A stretch of DNA of 64,000 nt from Nonomuraea deserti (GTDB lineage Bacteria > Actinomycetota > Actinomycetes > Streptosporangiales > Streptosporangiaceae), in NCBI RefSeq assembly GCF_004348685.1, contig NZ_SMKO01000020.1, positions 1-64,000 of the forward strand. The letters run 5' to 3'. Positions 25,040-33,807 of this stretch are shown piece after piece. A program made the translations under genes and the position numbers. Numbering within the stretch: position 1 is the first letter of the stretch; the number at the start of each line of letters is the position of its first letter. Below the pieces are notes generated by a model. The model worked only from the letters and a program-made list of their open reading frames with translations, had not been told where the DNA came from and did no database searches.

Positions 25040-25668
25040 TCAGGGTGCTGATCGCCGACGACGAGCCGCTCATCACGGCCGGCATCCGCGCCGTTCTGGA
25101 GTCGGCGGGCGACATCGAGGTGGTGGCGTGCGCGGGCGACGGGCGGGCGGCGGTGCTCGCCGCCCGCCGCCTGCACGTGGACGTGGCGCTGCTCGACATC
25201 GCGATGCCGGTGCTCGACGGGCTGGCCGCGGCTGCGGAATTGGGGGAGACGCGGGTGGTGATGCTGACCGCGTTCGGTGACGAGGAGAACGTACGGCTGG
25301 CCCTCCAGCGGAACGTTTCCGGATTTATCCTCAAAAGTTGTGATCCGGCGGAATTGATGAGGGCTGTTCGTGCCGCGCACGCGGGACATGCGTACCTGTC
25401 GCCCGAGGTGACGCGGCACGTGCTGGGCATGGTCTCGTCCGACGCGGGCGAGCGCGGTCGCGACGCCGAGCGGCGGCTGGGCGCGCTCACCCCGCGCGAG
25501 CTGGACGTGCTCCGGCAGGTGGCGGAAGGGCTGTCCAACGCCGAGGTCGGCAGGCGCGTCCACATGAGCGAGGCGACGGTCAAGACCTACGTGAGCCGCA
25601 TCCTGACCAAGCTCGGCTGCGCGAACCGCGTCCAGGCGGCCCTGCTGCTCCGTGACGCCGCCTCCTGA
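25036..25668 (+). CDS. Two-component response regulator (NarL family)
   Basis: This 210-residue regulator has a receiver domain with acidic pair DDE (residues 8-10), phosphoacceptor Asp54 (ALLDIAMP), Thr in MLTAFGD and Lys in FILKSCDP, and a LuxR-type DNA-binding domain (LTPRELDVLRQVAEGLSNAEVGRRVHMSEATVKTYVSRIL). It starts at GTG 25036 inside the kinase stop. The kinase upstream is its cognate partner. No target site is identifiable here. The 160 bases after the stop are unusually AT-rich for this genome. Confidence 0.9.
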   Translation: MIRVLIADDEPLITAGIRAVLESAGDIEVVACAGDGRAAVLAARRLHVDVALLDIAMPVLDGLAAAAELGETRVVMLTAFGDEENVRLALQRNVSGFILKSCDPAELMRAVRAAHAGHAYLSPEVTRHVLGMVSSDAGERGRDAERRLGALTPRELDVLRQVAEGLSNAEVGRRVHMSEATVKTYVSRILTKLGCANRVQAALLLRDAAS

Positions 25669-25826
25669 TGTTTCCTCCCAGAATGGCCCTTTCAGCAATT
25701 TCGAGCAGCCTTTCCGGTTCGCTTTCTTTTCGGCAAGGAAAGCGCGGAAAAAGGATCGCCACGGGTCCATCGTGCCTCGGGCCGAACCTATTCCTCGCGT
25801 TGTAGCGAATCTGGCAGAGTTCATCC

Positions 25827-26414
25827 ATGGCCTTCGATCACAATGATCACTATCACGGGATGCTCCTGCGCCTGGTCCCCCGTGAGAGCCGCACCGCGCT
25901 CGACGTCGGATGCGGCACAGGACGCTTCGCGCGGCGGCTCACGGAGCTGGGCATGGAGGTCGACGCCGTCGACCCGTCGGCACGCGTGATCGCATCCGCC
26001 GTCGCGGCGTCGCCGGGCCGTGGAGGGCCGCGTTTCCGCTGCGCCGACATCACGGAGACGGAGCTGCTCAAAGACCACTACGACTACATCTCGTGCCTGG
26101 CCAGCATCCACCACGTGCCGTTCGGCACCGTCGCCATGCTGCGCGACGCGCTCGCCCCCGGCGGCGTGCTGGCCATTCTGGGCTGCTACCGCGAGTCGAC
26201 GCCCACCGACCTGGCCTGGAGCCTGGCCGCCGTCCCGGTGAACGCGGCGGTCAGTCTCGCCATGGCCGGCCGGGGCGAGCCGTCCCCCGCGCCGGTCCAG
26301 CAGCCCCGGATGACGCTGGCGGAGATCCGGCAGGAGGCGGGCGTCCTGCTGCCCGGCTTCCGCCTGCGGCGGCTGCTGTTCTGGAGATACCTGCTCGCCT
26401 ACCGCAAACCCTGA
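25827..26414 (+). CDS. Class I SAM-dependent methyltransferase
   Basis: This 195-residue protein has the Rossmann methyltransferase motifs: ALDVGCGTGRFARRL (motif I, SAM binding), the acidic end of strand 2 in VDAVDPSARVI, CADITE, and a catalytic-face SCLASIHHVPF segment. A hydrophobic C-terminus (LAAVPVNAAVSLAMAG) may bind a small hydrophobic acceptor. The acceptor is unknown. It starts at ATG 25827 without a strong ribosome site, and its last 16 bases overlap the convergent TetR gene. Confidence 0.82.
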   Translation: MAFDHNDHYHGMLLRLVPRESRTALDVGCGTGRFARRLTELGMEVDAVDPSARVIASAVAASPGRGGPRFRCADITETELLKDHYDYISCLASIHHVPFGTVAMLRDALAPGGVLAILGCYRESTPTDLAWSLAAVPVNAAVSLAMAGRGEPSPAPVQQPRMTLAEIRQEAGVLLPGFRLRRLLFWRYLLAYRKP

Positions 26415-27019
26415 CGCGGCAGGGCCAGGAGGACGAGCGCGTCGGCCAGGAGGAGGGTCTGCCGCTCGCAGCTCGCCTCGTCCGACGTCTCCGCGAACTC
26501 GAAGACCAGGCCGTCCATCCGGTGGATGAGGAACCGGGCCAGCTCGGGCACCGGCACGGCCGTGCGCAGGCCGTCCCGCTCCGCCGCGGCGGTCAGGGCG
26601 GAGTCGATGAGGTCACCGCCGAGCGGGGCGTTGATCTCGGCCCAGACGTCCCGGCCGGGGACGACCGCCTCCTTGTTGCGGATGGCCCACATGAGCAGCT
26701 CCATCAGCGCGAGATGCAGCCCGTGGTGGTCGCGGATCCACCGCCAGTACGTCGCCACGACCTCGCGCACGGTCACCTCGAACCCGGCCCCCCGGTCGAG
26801 CTCCTCGAAGGCGGCCAGCATCGTGGCGCGGCCGCGCCCGAGGATGAGCAGGTTGAGCTCGTCCTTGTTGCGGAAGCAGTAGTGCAGGGTGCCGAGCGGC
26901 ACCCCCGCCTGCTCCGCGATGCGGCGGGTGGTCGCGCGGGCCAGGCCCTCGGTGGCGATCACGCGGACGGCGGCGTCGACGATGACGCGCCGCCGCTCGT
27001 CGGCGGACAGGTACGTCAT
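26399..27019 (-). CDS. TetR family regulator
   Basis: This 206-residue repressor-type protein has an N-terminal helix-turn-helix (VDAAVRVIATEGLARATTRRIAEQAGVPLGTLHYCF) and an all-helical ligand domain. It is the last gene of a unit that begins with the alpha/beta hydrolase at 28005. Between them lie three coupled minicistrons (27016-27157), the last of which ends with an ATGA overlap onto this gene's ATG, which has no independent ribosome site. Its likely operator is the long palindrome at 28025-28059 before the hydrolase, giving autoregulation and control of the divergent fructosamine kinase gene. Confidence 0.86.
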   Translation of the reverse strand: MTYLSADERRRVIVDAAVRVIATEGLARATTRRIAEQAGVPLGTLHYCFRNKDELNLLILGRGRATMLAAFEELDRGAGFEVTVREVVATYWRWIRDHHGLHLALMELLMWAIRNKEAVVPGRDVWAEINAPLGGDLIDSALTAAAERDGLRTAVPVPELARFLIHRMDGLVFEFAETSDEASCERQTLLLADALVLLALPRQGLR

Positions 27020-27157
27020 CGCGGCGCCCCGCTGACCGCGGCGGGGAAGGTGGTCATGGCGCCCCGCTGACCGCGGCGGGGAAGGTGGTCATGGCGCCCC
27101 GCTGACCGCGGCGGGGAAGGTGGTCATGTCTCGCTGAACGCGGCCGCGGATCGTCAT
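27016..27157 (-). CDS. Chain of three ATGA-coupled minicistrons
   Basis: On the minus strand three short frames run head to tail: ATG 27157 to TGA 27089 (22 codons), ATG 27092 to TGA 27054 (12 codons, MTTFPAAVSGAP) and ATG 27057 to TGA 27016 (13 codons, the same peptide plus Arg). Each ATG overlaps the preceding stop as ATGA. The first overlaps the hydrolase stop and the last stop overlaps the TetR start. All arise from a 35-bp tandem repeat. They may pass ribosomes from hydrolase to TetR rather than make useful peptides. Confidence 0.45.
27024..27128. repeat. Three perfect 35-bp tandem repeats
   Basis: Copies at 27024-27058, 27059-27093 and 27094-27128 are identical, and a degenerate partial copy follows. 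Each copy holds a CCCCGC/GCGGGG inverted repeat and a minus-strand ATGACC start. The perfect identity means recent expansion or active homogenisation. Confidence 0.95.
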
Positions 27158-28005
27158 GGCGCCTCGATGAAGGCGCGCAGGAGCGCGAAGAACCGTTCGC
27201 CCTCCGTGTCGGCGATGAAGTGGCCCGACTCCTCGAAGATCTCCAGCCGTGCCCCTGCGGGCAGGGCGGTCATGATCTCCCGCGCCGAGGCGAGCGGTGT
27301 GATCGGGTCATGCGCGCCGGCCGCCACCAGCGCCGGGCAGCGGACGTCGCGGAGCTCGCCCCGCAGGTCGAACCGCTCCCGCGACATGAACCTCATCGTC
27401 AGCTCCGGGTTGGGGATCATCCGCATCATCGCCTGGATGTCCTCGGGGGAGGGGAAGGCCGGATCCGGGCTGTAGGAGGGCGCGCACAACCGCCCGAACC
27501 CCGCGAACGTCTCAGGCGTGCCTTCCGTGAGGAACGCCTTGGCCGCCAGCGCCGCCGCCTCGCCCGCCTCCGCGCGGAACCCCTCGACGACCTGGTCGAC
27601 GTCCATGCGGGCCATCGTGCTCTGCAGGATCAGCTTCGCGGGGTGATCGGGGTGCCTGGCGGCGTAGTGCATGGCGACGATGCCGCCGAACGACCAGCCG
27701 AGCACGATCGGCTTGGTGATGCCGAGAGCGTCGCACAGGGCGGGGATGTCGTCGGCCCACTGGTCGAGGTGCCAGGTGGAAGGGTCGGAGTCCTGGCTGC
27801 GGCCGTTGCCGCGCTGGTCGACGTAGACGATCTGGACGAGGTCGGCCAGCCGCGCGTACGCCGGTTTGAAGATCGAGTGGTCGTGGCCCGGGCCGCCGTG
27901 CAGCAGGAGGAGCGTGGGCTTGTCTCGCATCGTGTCACCGTCGGGCACGAGGGCGGGGCCCTCGACGTCCACGAACAACGACGTGCCGTTCACCGTGACG
28001 CGCAT
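27154..28005 (-). CDS. Alpha/beta hydrolase, proline-iminopeptidase-like
   Basis: This 283-residue cytoplasmic hydrolase has the oxyanion motif LLLLHGGPGHDHS, the strand DQRGNGRSQDSD, nucleophile Ser105 in GWSFGGIV, Asp in AAGAHDPITP and His in FEESGHFIAD. The HGGPG plus DQRGNGRS pair is typical of prolyl iminopeptidases and related amidases or esterases. The natural substrate is unknown. It is the first gene of the unit with the TetR regulator and starts 20 bases from the TetR-type palindrome, so its expression is probably induced by a small molecule that it may degrade. Confidence 0.85.
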   Translation of the reverse strand: MRVTVNGTSLFVDVEGPALVPDGDTMRDKPTLLLLHGGPGHDHSIFKPAYARLADLVQIVYVDQRGNGRSQDSDPSTWHLDQWADDIPALCDALGITKPIVLGWSFGGIVAMHYAARHPDHPAKLILQSTMARMDVDQVVEGFRAEAGEAAALAAKAFLTEGTPETFAGFGRLCAPSYSPDPAFPSPEDIQAMMRMIPNPELTMRFMSRERFDLRGELRDVRCPALVAAGAHDPITPLASAREIMTALPAGARLEIFEESGHFIADTEGERFFALLRAFIEAP

Positions 28006-28024
28006 GCAGGCTTCCTCTCCGTAA

Positions 28025-28059
28025 ATGCTGGTCGCATGACCAAGTCATGTGACCAACAT
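28025..28059. promoter_or_regulatory. Long palindrome, probable TetR operator
   Basis: A 35-bp imperfect palindrome with arms ATGCTGGTCGCATGACC and GTCATGTGACCAACAT matches at 14 of 17 positions per arm. It fills the gap between the divergent hydrolase (start 28005) and fructosamine kinase (start 28086) genes. Size and position fit an operator for the TetR protein encoded at 26399-27019. Confidence 0.75.
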
Positions 28060-28085
28060 AGCCGGTTCGGGTTGGATATGTGGTC

Positions 28086-28946
28086 ATGGACCTTCTTCTC
28101 GACCGGCTGCGTACGGCCGGATTCGACGCGGTGGCGGCGGAGGCCGCTCAGGGCGGGGTGGTGGCGCTGGCCGGGCTGGCGACCCTGCGCGACGGTTCCC
28201 GCGTGTTCGCCAAGACGCTGCGCGCCGACGTCCCCGACCTGTTCGAGGTCGAGGCGGAGGGGCTGCGCGTGCTGCGTGCCATGGGCGGCGTCACCACGCC
28301 CGAGGTGCTGGCGGTCACGCCCCGCCTGCTCGTGCTGGAGCCGTTACCGCCGCGCCGCGACGACGACGGACGCTTCTGGGAAGAGCTGGCCCGTGCCGTC
28401 GCCCACCTGCACACCACCACGCAGAGCGACCGGTTCGGCTGGCACCGGGACGGCTGGCTCGGGCGCCTGCGGCAGGACAACACCTGGGACACCGACGGGC
28501 ACGCCTTCCTCGCGCGGCGCCGGATCCTGCGCTGGCTCCCGGAACCACGCGTGGAAGCGGCTTTCGACGCCGCAGAACGGCGCGCGCTCGAACGCCTCTG
28601 CGCCGCCCTGCCCGACTTGCTGCCGCCACGGCCGCCGGTGCTGACGCACGGCGACCTGTGGCGCGAGAACATCCTCTCCGGCCGGACCGGCGGCCCGGCG
28701 CTGATCGACCCGGCCGTCTCCTACAGCTGGGCGGAGGCCGACCTCAGCATGTTGTGGTGCTCGCCGCGCCCGCCCGCCTCCGACCGTTTCTTCGAGGTGT
28801 ACGCGGACGCGGCGGGTCTCGACGGCGGCTGGCGGGACCGCCTGCCCCTGTTCCACCTGCGGGAGCTGCTGAGCAGCATCGCGCACGACGACCACGCCGC
28901 CGAGTGCGCCGAGGCCGTGCGCGAGATCGTCGCGCCGTTCGCCTAG
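28086..28946 (+). CDS. Fructosamine kinase family protein
   Basis: This protein of about 286 residues has the aminoglycoside-phosphotransferase-like kinase fold of the fructosamine/ketosamine-3-kinase family: ATP-contacting FAKTLRAD, helix EAEGLRVLRAMGGVTTPEVL, the LHTTTQSDRFGWHRDGWLG block, catalytic loop THGDLWRENIL and metal-binding ALIDPAVSYSWAEADL. Family members phosphorylate glycated amino groups so that the adduct breaks down. ATG 28086 is used; GTG 28080 is possible. It diverges from the hydrolase across the TetR-type palindrome and could be co-regulated. Confidence 0.86.
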   Translation: MDLLLDRLRTAGFDAVAAEAAQGGVVALAGLATLRDGSRVFAKTLRADVPDLFEVEAEGLRVLRAMGGVTTPEVLAVTPRLLVLEPLPPRRDDDGRFWEELARAVAHLHTTTQSDRFGWHRDGWLGRLRQDNTWDTDGHAFLARRRILRWLPEPRVEAAFDAAERRALERLCAALPDLLPPRPPVLTHGDLWRENILSGRTGGPALIDPAVSYSWAEADLSMLWCSPRPPASDRFFEVYADAAGLDGGWRDRLPLFHLRELLSSIAHDDHAAECAEAVREIVAPFA

Positions 28947-28953
28947 CGGCGGC

Positions 28954-29445
28954 TCATCGCGCCGGCCGCTGGACCGTCGAGACCAGCAAGAGCAGCAGCG
29001 CGCTCTGCGCGAGCATGCCGGGCGCGAGCGGGGGCGCGTTGCCGACCGACTTGGTCAGCGCCGACCACCACTGGGCGAGCGGCGACAACGAGTCCCACGC
29101 GGGGTCCATCGCGCCCATGCCGTGGTTGACGGACACGTGGGTGAACACGCCGTACGCCGCCGCGAGCAGCACGATCAGGGCGAGCGCCCGGACCACGGTG
29201 AGCGTGCCGGGGGAGTCGCGGAGGGCGACCAGCACCAGCGCGACCGTCAGCAGCGCCAGCGTCGCCCACGGGATCAGCTGCGTCGGGCTGCCCCAGTGGC
29301 GTTCGAAGGCGAGCTCGGCCGCAGCGCCCGCGATGCCGATCGCGACCAGGGCCAGCAGGCCGAGCCTGAGCATCGAAGGGCCGGCGGGGGCACGCCGGCG
29401 GCGGGCCGACTGCACAGTGGTGTCTTCGGCGGGGGTGGAGGTCAT
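28954..29445 (-). CDS. Hypothetical four-helix membrane protein
   Basis: This 163-residue protein has a short basic N-terminus and four membrane segments (about residues 25-45, 58-77, 85-103 and 135-155). It lacks charged residues within the helices and any known motif. A GTG nine bases upstream is an alternative start. I do not recognise the family. Its stop lies seven bases from the convergent kinase stop. It follows lpdA on the same strand but a strong hairpin lies between them. Confidence 0.6.
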   Translation of the reverse strand: MTSTPAEDTTVQSARRRRAPAGPSMLRLGLLALVAIGIAGAAAELAFERHWGSPTQLIPWATLALLTVALVLVALRDSPGTLTVVRALALIVLLAAAYGVFTHVSVNHGMGAMDPAWDSLSPLAQWWSALTKSVGNAPPLAPGMLAQSALLLLLVSTVQRPAR

Positions 29446-29560
29446 GCGGGACACCGTCCGATGCGAAGGGTTCTTCGGTCGACTCCAAACTCTCCAGGCA
29501 TCCTGGGAGAAAAATGGACGGTTTCTGAAGATCTGGTGAGAAAACGCCGCTGCACCAGCT

Positions 29561-29589
29561 GATCGGTACGGCGGCCCGCCGTACCGATC
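29561..29589 (-). terminator. Strong hairpin after lpdA
   Basis: A perfect 13-bp inverted repeat (GATCGGTACGGCG with CGCCGTACCGATC) and a three-base loop lie 11 bases past the lpdA stop. There is no U-run, which is common for actinomycete terminators. Confidence 0.75.
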
Positions 29590-29599
29590 GCCGGCGGTC

Positions 29600-30979
29600 C
29601 TACATGTTGATCATGTGTCCGGCGAGGCCGTGCACGGCCTCCTTGACCGCCTCGCCGAGCGTCGGGTGCGCGTGCACGTTGCGCGCGACCTCGTGCACCG
29701 TCAGGTCCCACTGCTGGGCCAGGGTCAGCTCGGGCAGCAGCTCGGTGACGTCCGGCCCGATCAGGTGGGCGCCGACCAGCTCGCCGTGCGTGTTGTCACT
29801 GATGATCTTGACGAAGCCGGCGCTGTCGCCCAGCCCGTGCGCCTTGCCGTTGGCCGTGAACGGGAACTTCGCCACCTTCACGTCGTAGCCCAGGTCGCGC
29901 GCCTGCGCCTCGGTGTAGCCGAAGCTCGCGACCTGCGGCTGGCAGTAGGTCGCCCGCGGGATCATCACGTAGTCGAGCTCCATGGTCTCCGCGTCGCCGA
30001 TCGTCTCGGCCGCGATGATGCCCATGGCCTCCGCGGCGTGCGCCAGCATGAGCTTGGCGGTGACGTCGCCGATGGCGAAGATGTGCGGCACGTTCGTCCG
30101 GCAGCGCCCGTCGACGGCGATCGCCCCCCGGTCGGTCAGCGCCACGCCCGTCTTCTCCAACCCGTAGCCGTCGACGCGCGGCTGGAAACCGATGGCCTGC
30201 AGGACCTTGTCGGCCTCCAGCACCTGCGTCTGGCCGCCCTTGGTGACGGTGACCTTGACGGAGGAGCCGGTGTCCTCGATGCCGTCGACGCGGGTGGAGG
30301 TCATCACCTCGATGCCGAGCCGCTTGTACCGCTTGGCCAGCTCGGCCGACACCTCCTCGTCCTCCAGCGGCACGACCCGGTCGAGGAACTCCACGATCGT
30401 CACCTTGACGCCGTAGTTGTGCAGCACGTACGCGAACTCCACCCCGATCGCGCCGGCGCCCGCGATGATGATGCTGCCCGGCAGGTCCTCGGTGAGGATC
30501 TGCTCTTCGTACGTCACCACGCGCTCCGACAGCTGCGTGCCCGGGATGAGCCTGGTGGTGGCCCCGGCCGCGATGATGCAGTGGGAGAACGTGATCGTCT
30601 CGCCGTTCACCTGGAGGGTGTTGGCGTCCAGGAACGTGCCCCGGCCGTCGTACTCCGTGATGCCGTTCTTCTTCATCAGGTAGTGGACGCCCTTGACCCG
30701 CCCGTCCGCCACCTTGCGGCTGCGCTGGAAGGCCGCGCCGAAGTCGAAGCTGACCTCGCCGCTGATGCCGAAGGTCTTGGCCTCGTGGTTGAAGATGTGG
30801 GCCAGCTCCGCGTTGCGCAGCAGCGCCTTGGAGGGGATGCAGCCCACGTTCAGGCAGACGCCACCCCAGTATTTCTCCTCGACGACCGCGGTCCGCAGTC
30901 CGAGCTGGGCGGCGCGGACGGCGGCCGTATATCCTCCTGGACCCGCGCCGAGAACGACGACGTCATAGTGAGTGCTCAT
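29600..30979 (-). CDS. lpdA: Dihydrolipoyl dehydrogenase (E3)
   Basis: This 459-residue flavoenzyme reoxidises dihydrolipoamide with NAD+ in the pyruvate and 2-oxoglutarate dehydrogenase complexes. It shows the FAD site [14 protein letters not shown], the redox disulfide in [16 protein letters not shown], the NAD site [14 protein letters not shown], the second FAD motif FAIGDVT, and the C-terminal interface with catalytic His-Glu in [15 protein letters not shown] 30979 starts the conserved N-terminus. It stands alone, without E1/E2 genes, as is usual in actinomycetes, so it probably serves several complexes. Confidence 0.96.
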   Translation of the reverse strand: MSTHYDVVVLGAGPGGYTAAVRAAQLGLRTAVVEEKYWGGVCLNVGCIPSKALLRNAELAHIFNHEAKTFGISGEVSFDFGAAFQRSRKVADGRVKGVHYLMKKNGITEYDGRGTFLDANTLQVNGETITFSHCIIAAGATTRLIPGTQLSERVVTYEEQILTEDLPGSIIIAGAGAIGVEFAYVLHNYGVKVTIVEFLDRVVPLEDEEVSAELAKRYKRLGIEVMTSTRVDGIEDTGSSVKVTVTKGGQTQVLEADKVLQAIGFQPRVDGYGLEKTGVALTDRGAIAVDGRCRTNVPHIFAIGDVTAKLMLAHAAEAMGIIAAETIGDAETMELDYVMIPRATYCQPQVASFGYTEAQARDLGYDVKVAKFPFTANGKAHGLGDSAGFVKIISDNTHGELVGAHLIGPDVTELLPELTLAQQWDLTVHEVARNVHAHPTLGEAVKEAVHGLAGHMINM

Positions 30980-31018
30980 GAGTCGGACCATACCGTCCGG
31001 CCGCCGTCACCCCACACG

Positions 31019-31393
31019 TCAGACCTCCACGTTGTACGGCAGGGCGAGCTCGTCAGCGGGAACCCCGCGGATGCCCCAGTTGACCTTGGGCATCTCGATG
31101 ATGGTGATCTCAACGTCTTCGGGATCATAGCCGGATCTGGCGTAGATCTCCCGGATCAGCGCCCGCTTGGCATCGTCGCTGCGGCCGGTGAAGCAGACCA
31201 CCTCGATGACGAGATAACGCTCCCCCCGCTGCGGGCAGACGAAGTCGTCGGCGTCCAGCAGCAGGAACCGGTGGAACCTCTTCTCCTCGGGCAGCCCCCA
31301 GGCGCTCACCAGACACGACTGGATGAGGTCCGACACCTCACGCTGCCGGCCCGCCCACACGTCCCTGCGCCCGTACACCTTCACCTGTGCCAT
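31019..31393 (-). CDS. Tautomerase-superfamily protein
   Basis: This 124-residue protein matches the Tautomerase_2 type of the tautomerase/MIF superfamily: MAQVKVYGRR, DLIQSCLVSAWGLPEEKRFHRF, ERYLVIEVVCFTGRS, and EITIIEMPKVNWGIRG. Classical members use the amino-terminal proline as a base; here the residue after Met is alanine, so the usual catalytic proline is absent and the activity is uncertain. ATG 31393 starts at the first strand. Only 19 bases separate it from the divergent response-regulator start, so the two promoters overlap. Confidence 0.8.
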   Translation of the reverse strand: MAQVKVYGRRDVWAGRQREVSDLIQSCLVSAWGLPEEKRFHRFLLLDADDFVCPQRGERYLVIEVVCFTGRSDDAKRALIREIYARSGYDPEDVEITIIEMPKVNWGIRGVPADELALPYNVEV

Positions 31394-31412
31394 GGGGGCC
31401 AATATAGAAGGT

Positions 31413-32063
31413 GTGATCCGCATACTCCTCGCCGACGACGAGGCCATGATCAGAGCGGGTGTCCGGGCGATCCTCGCGTCCGACCCGTCGCTCGAGGTGG
31501 TGGCCGAGGCCGCCGACGGCAGGCAGGCCGTCGACCTGGCCATCAGCCACCGGCCCGACGTGGCGCTGCTCGACATCCGCATGCCCAGGCTCGACGGGCT
31601 GGCGGCCGCGGCCGAGCTGCGCAGGGCCGCGCCGGGCGTGGCCGTGGTGATGCTCACCACGTTCGGGGAGGACGACTACATCGCCAAGGCGCTCGACGTG
31701 GGAGCAGGCGGGTTCCTGCTCAAGTCGGGAGACCCGCGGGAGCTGATCGCCGGGATCCACGCGGTCGCCGAGGGGGCGGCGTACCTGTCGCCCAAGGTCG
31801 CCCATCGGGTGATCACCCAGCTGTCGGGCGGCCGGATGGCCAGAGGCGCCGAGGCGCGTGACCGCGTCGAGAGCCTCACCGACCGCGAGCGGGAGGTGCT
31901 CGCCCTGCTCGGCGCCGGCCTGTCCAACGCCGAGATCGCCCGCAGGCTGCACATCGTGGAGGGCACGGTGAAGGCGTACGTCAGCGCCATCCTCACCCGG
32001 CTCGACGTGCGCAACCGGGTGCAGGCCGCGATCATCGCCTACGAGGCCGGGTTGGTAGCCTGA
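31413..32063 (+). CDS. Orphan response regulator (NarL family)
   Basis: This 216-residue protein has a receiver domain (DDE at 8-10, phosphoacceptor Asp54 in ALLDIRMP, MLTTFGED, FLLKSGDP) and a LuxR DNA-binding domain (LTDREREVLALLGAGLSNAEIARRLHIVEGTVKAYVSAIL). GTG 31413 has GAAGG upstream. No histidine kinase gene is adjacent, so its partner is elsewhere or it is phosphorylation-independent. It precedes pyrD by six bases, close enough for co-transcription. Confidence 0.88.
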   Translation: MIRILLADDEAMIRAGVRAILASDPSLEVVAEAADGRQAVDLAISHRPDVALLDIRMPRLDGLAAAAELRRAAPGVAVVMLTTFGEDDYIAKALDVGAGGFLLKSGDPRELIAGIHAVAEGAAYLSPKVAHRVITQLSGGRMARGAEARDRVESLTDREREVLALLGAGLSNAEIARRLHIVEGTVKAYVSAILTRLDVRNRVQAAIIAYEAGLVA

Positions 32064-32069
32064 CCCGTG

Positions 32070-33122
<1,053 letters not shown>

Positions 33123-33131
33123 CACTAGGCT

Positions 33132-33692
33132 GTGACGGTGATTCCCGAGGTGCCCCTCCCAGACGGCGTCGTCCTGCGCCTGGCCGCCGAGCGCGACGCC
33201 GAGGCCCTGCTTCACGCCTACGTCCGCAACAGCGAGCATCTGCGCCGGTGGGAGCCCCGGCGGCCAGCCGACTTCTTCACCCTGCCCGGCCAGGCCCACC
33301 GGCTCAAAGACCTGCTCGCGCAGCAGCAGCAGGGCCGGGCGGTGCCGTGGCTGCTCCTCCACGGCGAGCGTGTCGTGGGCCGCATGACGCTCAGCAACAT
33401 CGTCCGCGGCCCATGGCTCAGCGCCGACCTCGGCTACTGGATCGACGCCGGCCATGCGGGGCGCGGCCTGGCCACCCGGGCGGTGCTGGAGGTGTGCCGG
33501 ATGGCCGACCAGGACGTCGGCCTGCACCGGATCGCGGCGGGCACCCTGCTCGACAACGTGGCCTCGCAGAGCGTGCTCCGCAAGGCCGGTTTCGAGCTCT
33601 ACGGCACCGCGCCGCGCTATCTGGAGATCGACGGGCGCTGGCAGGACCACCGGCTCTTCCAGCGCATCCTCAACGACCGCCCGGCCCGCTGA
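33132..33692 (+). CDS. GNAT N-acetyltransferase (RimJ/RimL type)
   Basis: This 186-residue enzyme has the GNAT core: substrate-side LRLAAERDAEALLHAYV, strand IVRGPWLSADLGYWIDAGHAGRGLATRAV with the acetyl-CoA pyrophosphate loop, the DVGLHRIAAGTLLDNVASQSVLRKAGF helix pair, and a C-terminal dimer strand. RimJ/RimL-type proteins acetylate protein N-termini or small amines such as antibiotics. It starts at GTG 33132, nine bases after pyrD, and is likely in the same operon, though a functional link is not apparent. Confidence 0.85.
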   Translation: MTVIPEVPLPDGVVLRLAAERDAEALLHAYVRNSEHLRRWEPRRPADFFTLPGQAHRLKDLLAQQQQGRAVPWLLLHGERVVGRMTLSNIVRGPWLSADLGYWIDAGHAGRGLATRAVLEVCRMADQDVGLHRIAAGTLLDNVASQSVLRKAGFELYGTAPRYLEIDGRWQDHRLFQRILNDRPAR

Positions 33693-33766
33693 CCGGCCGC
33701 GCGGCGAGCGCGTCCCCGACGTGCCCGCCCGGCCCTCTGACCGGTCGCGCGGCGAGCGCGTCCCCG
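33677..33766. repeat. Two imperfect direct repeats of about 42 bp
   Basis: 33677-33718 and 33725-33766 share GCGCGGCGAGCGCGTCCCCG and flanking bases with two or three differences. The first copy covers the GNAT stop codon. The period is 48 bases. Probably simple duplication in a convergent gap. Confidence 0.7.
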
Positions 33767-33807
33767 CGAGGCCCTCTCACCGGCGGTCCCGGGAGCGCCC
33801 GGCCGGC

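Noticed and set aside
27024..27128. CRISPR-like repeats
   Set aside because: The three 35-bp copies are contiguous with no spacers and no cas genes are near, so they are a tandem repeat, not an array.
28080..28090. Additional TetR half-site (TGGTCATG) at the fructosamine kinase start
   Set aside because: The eight-base match also occurs in the nearby 35-bp repeats and may be chance or shared ancestry; it lacks a partner arm.
33677..33766. Possible regulatory direct repeats after the GNAT gene
   Set aside because: They lie in a convergent 3' gap and include the GNAT stop codon, so simple duplication is more likely than a control site.
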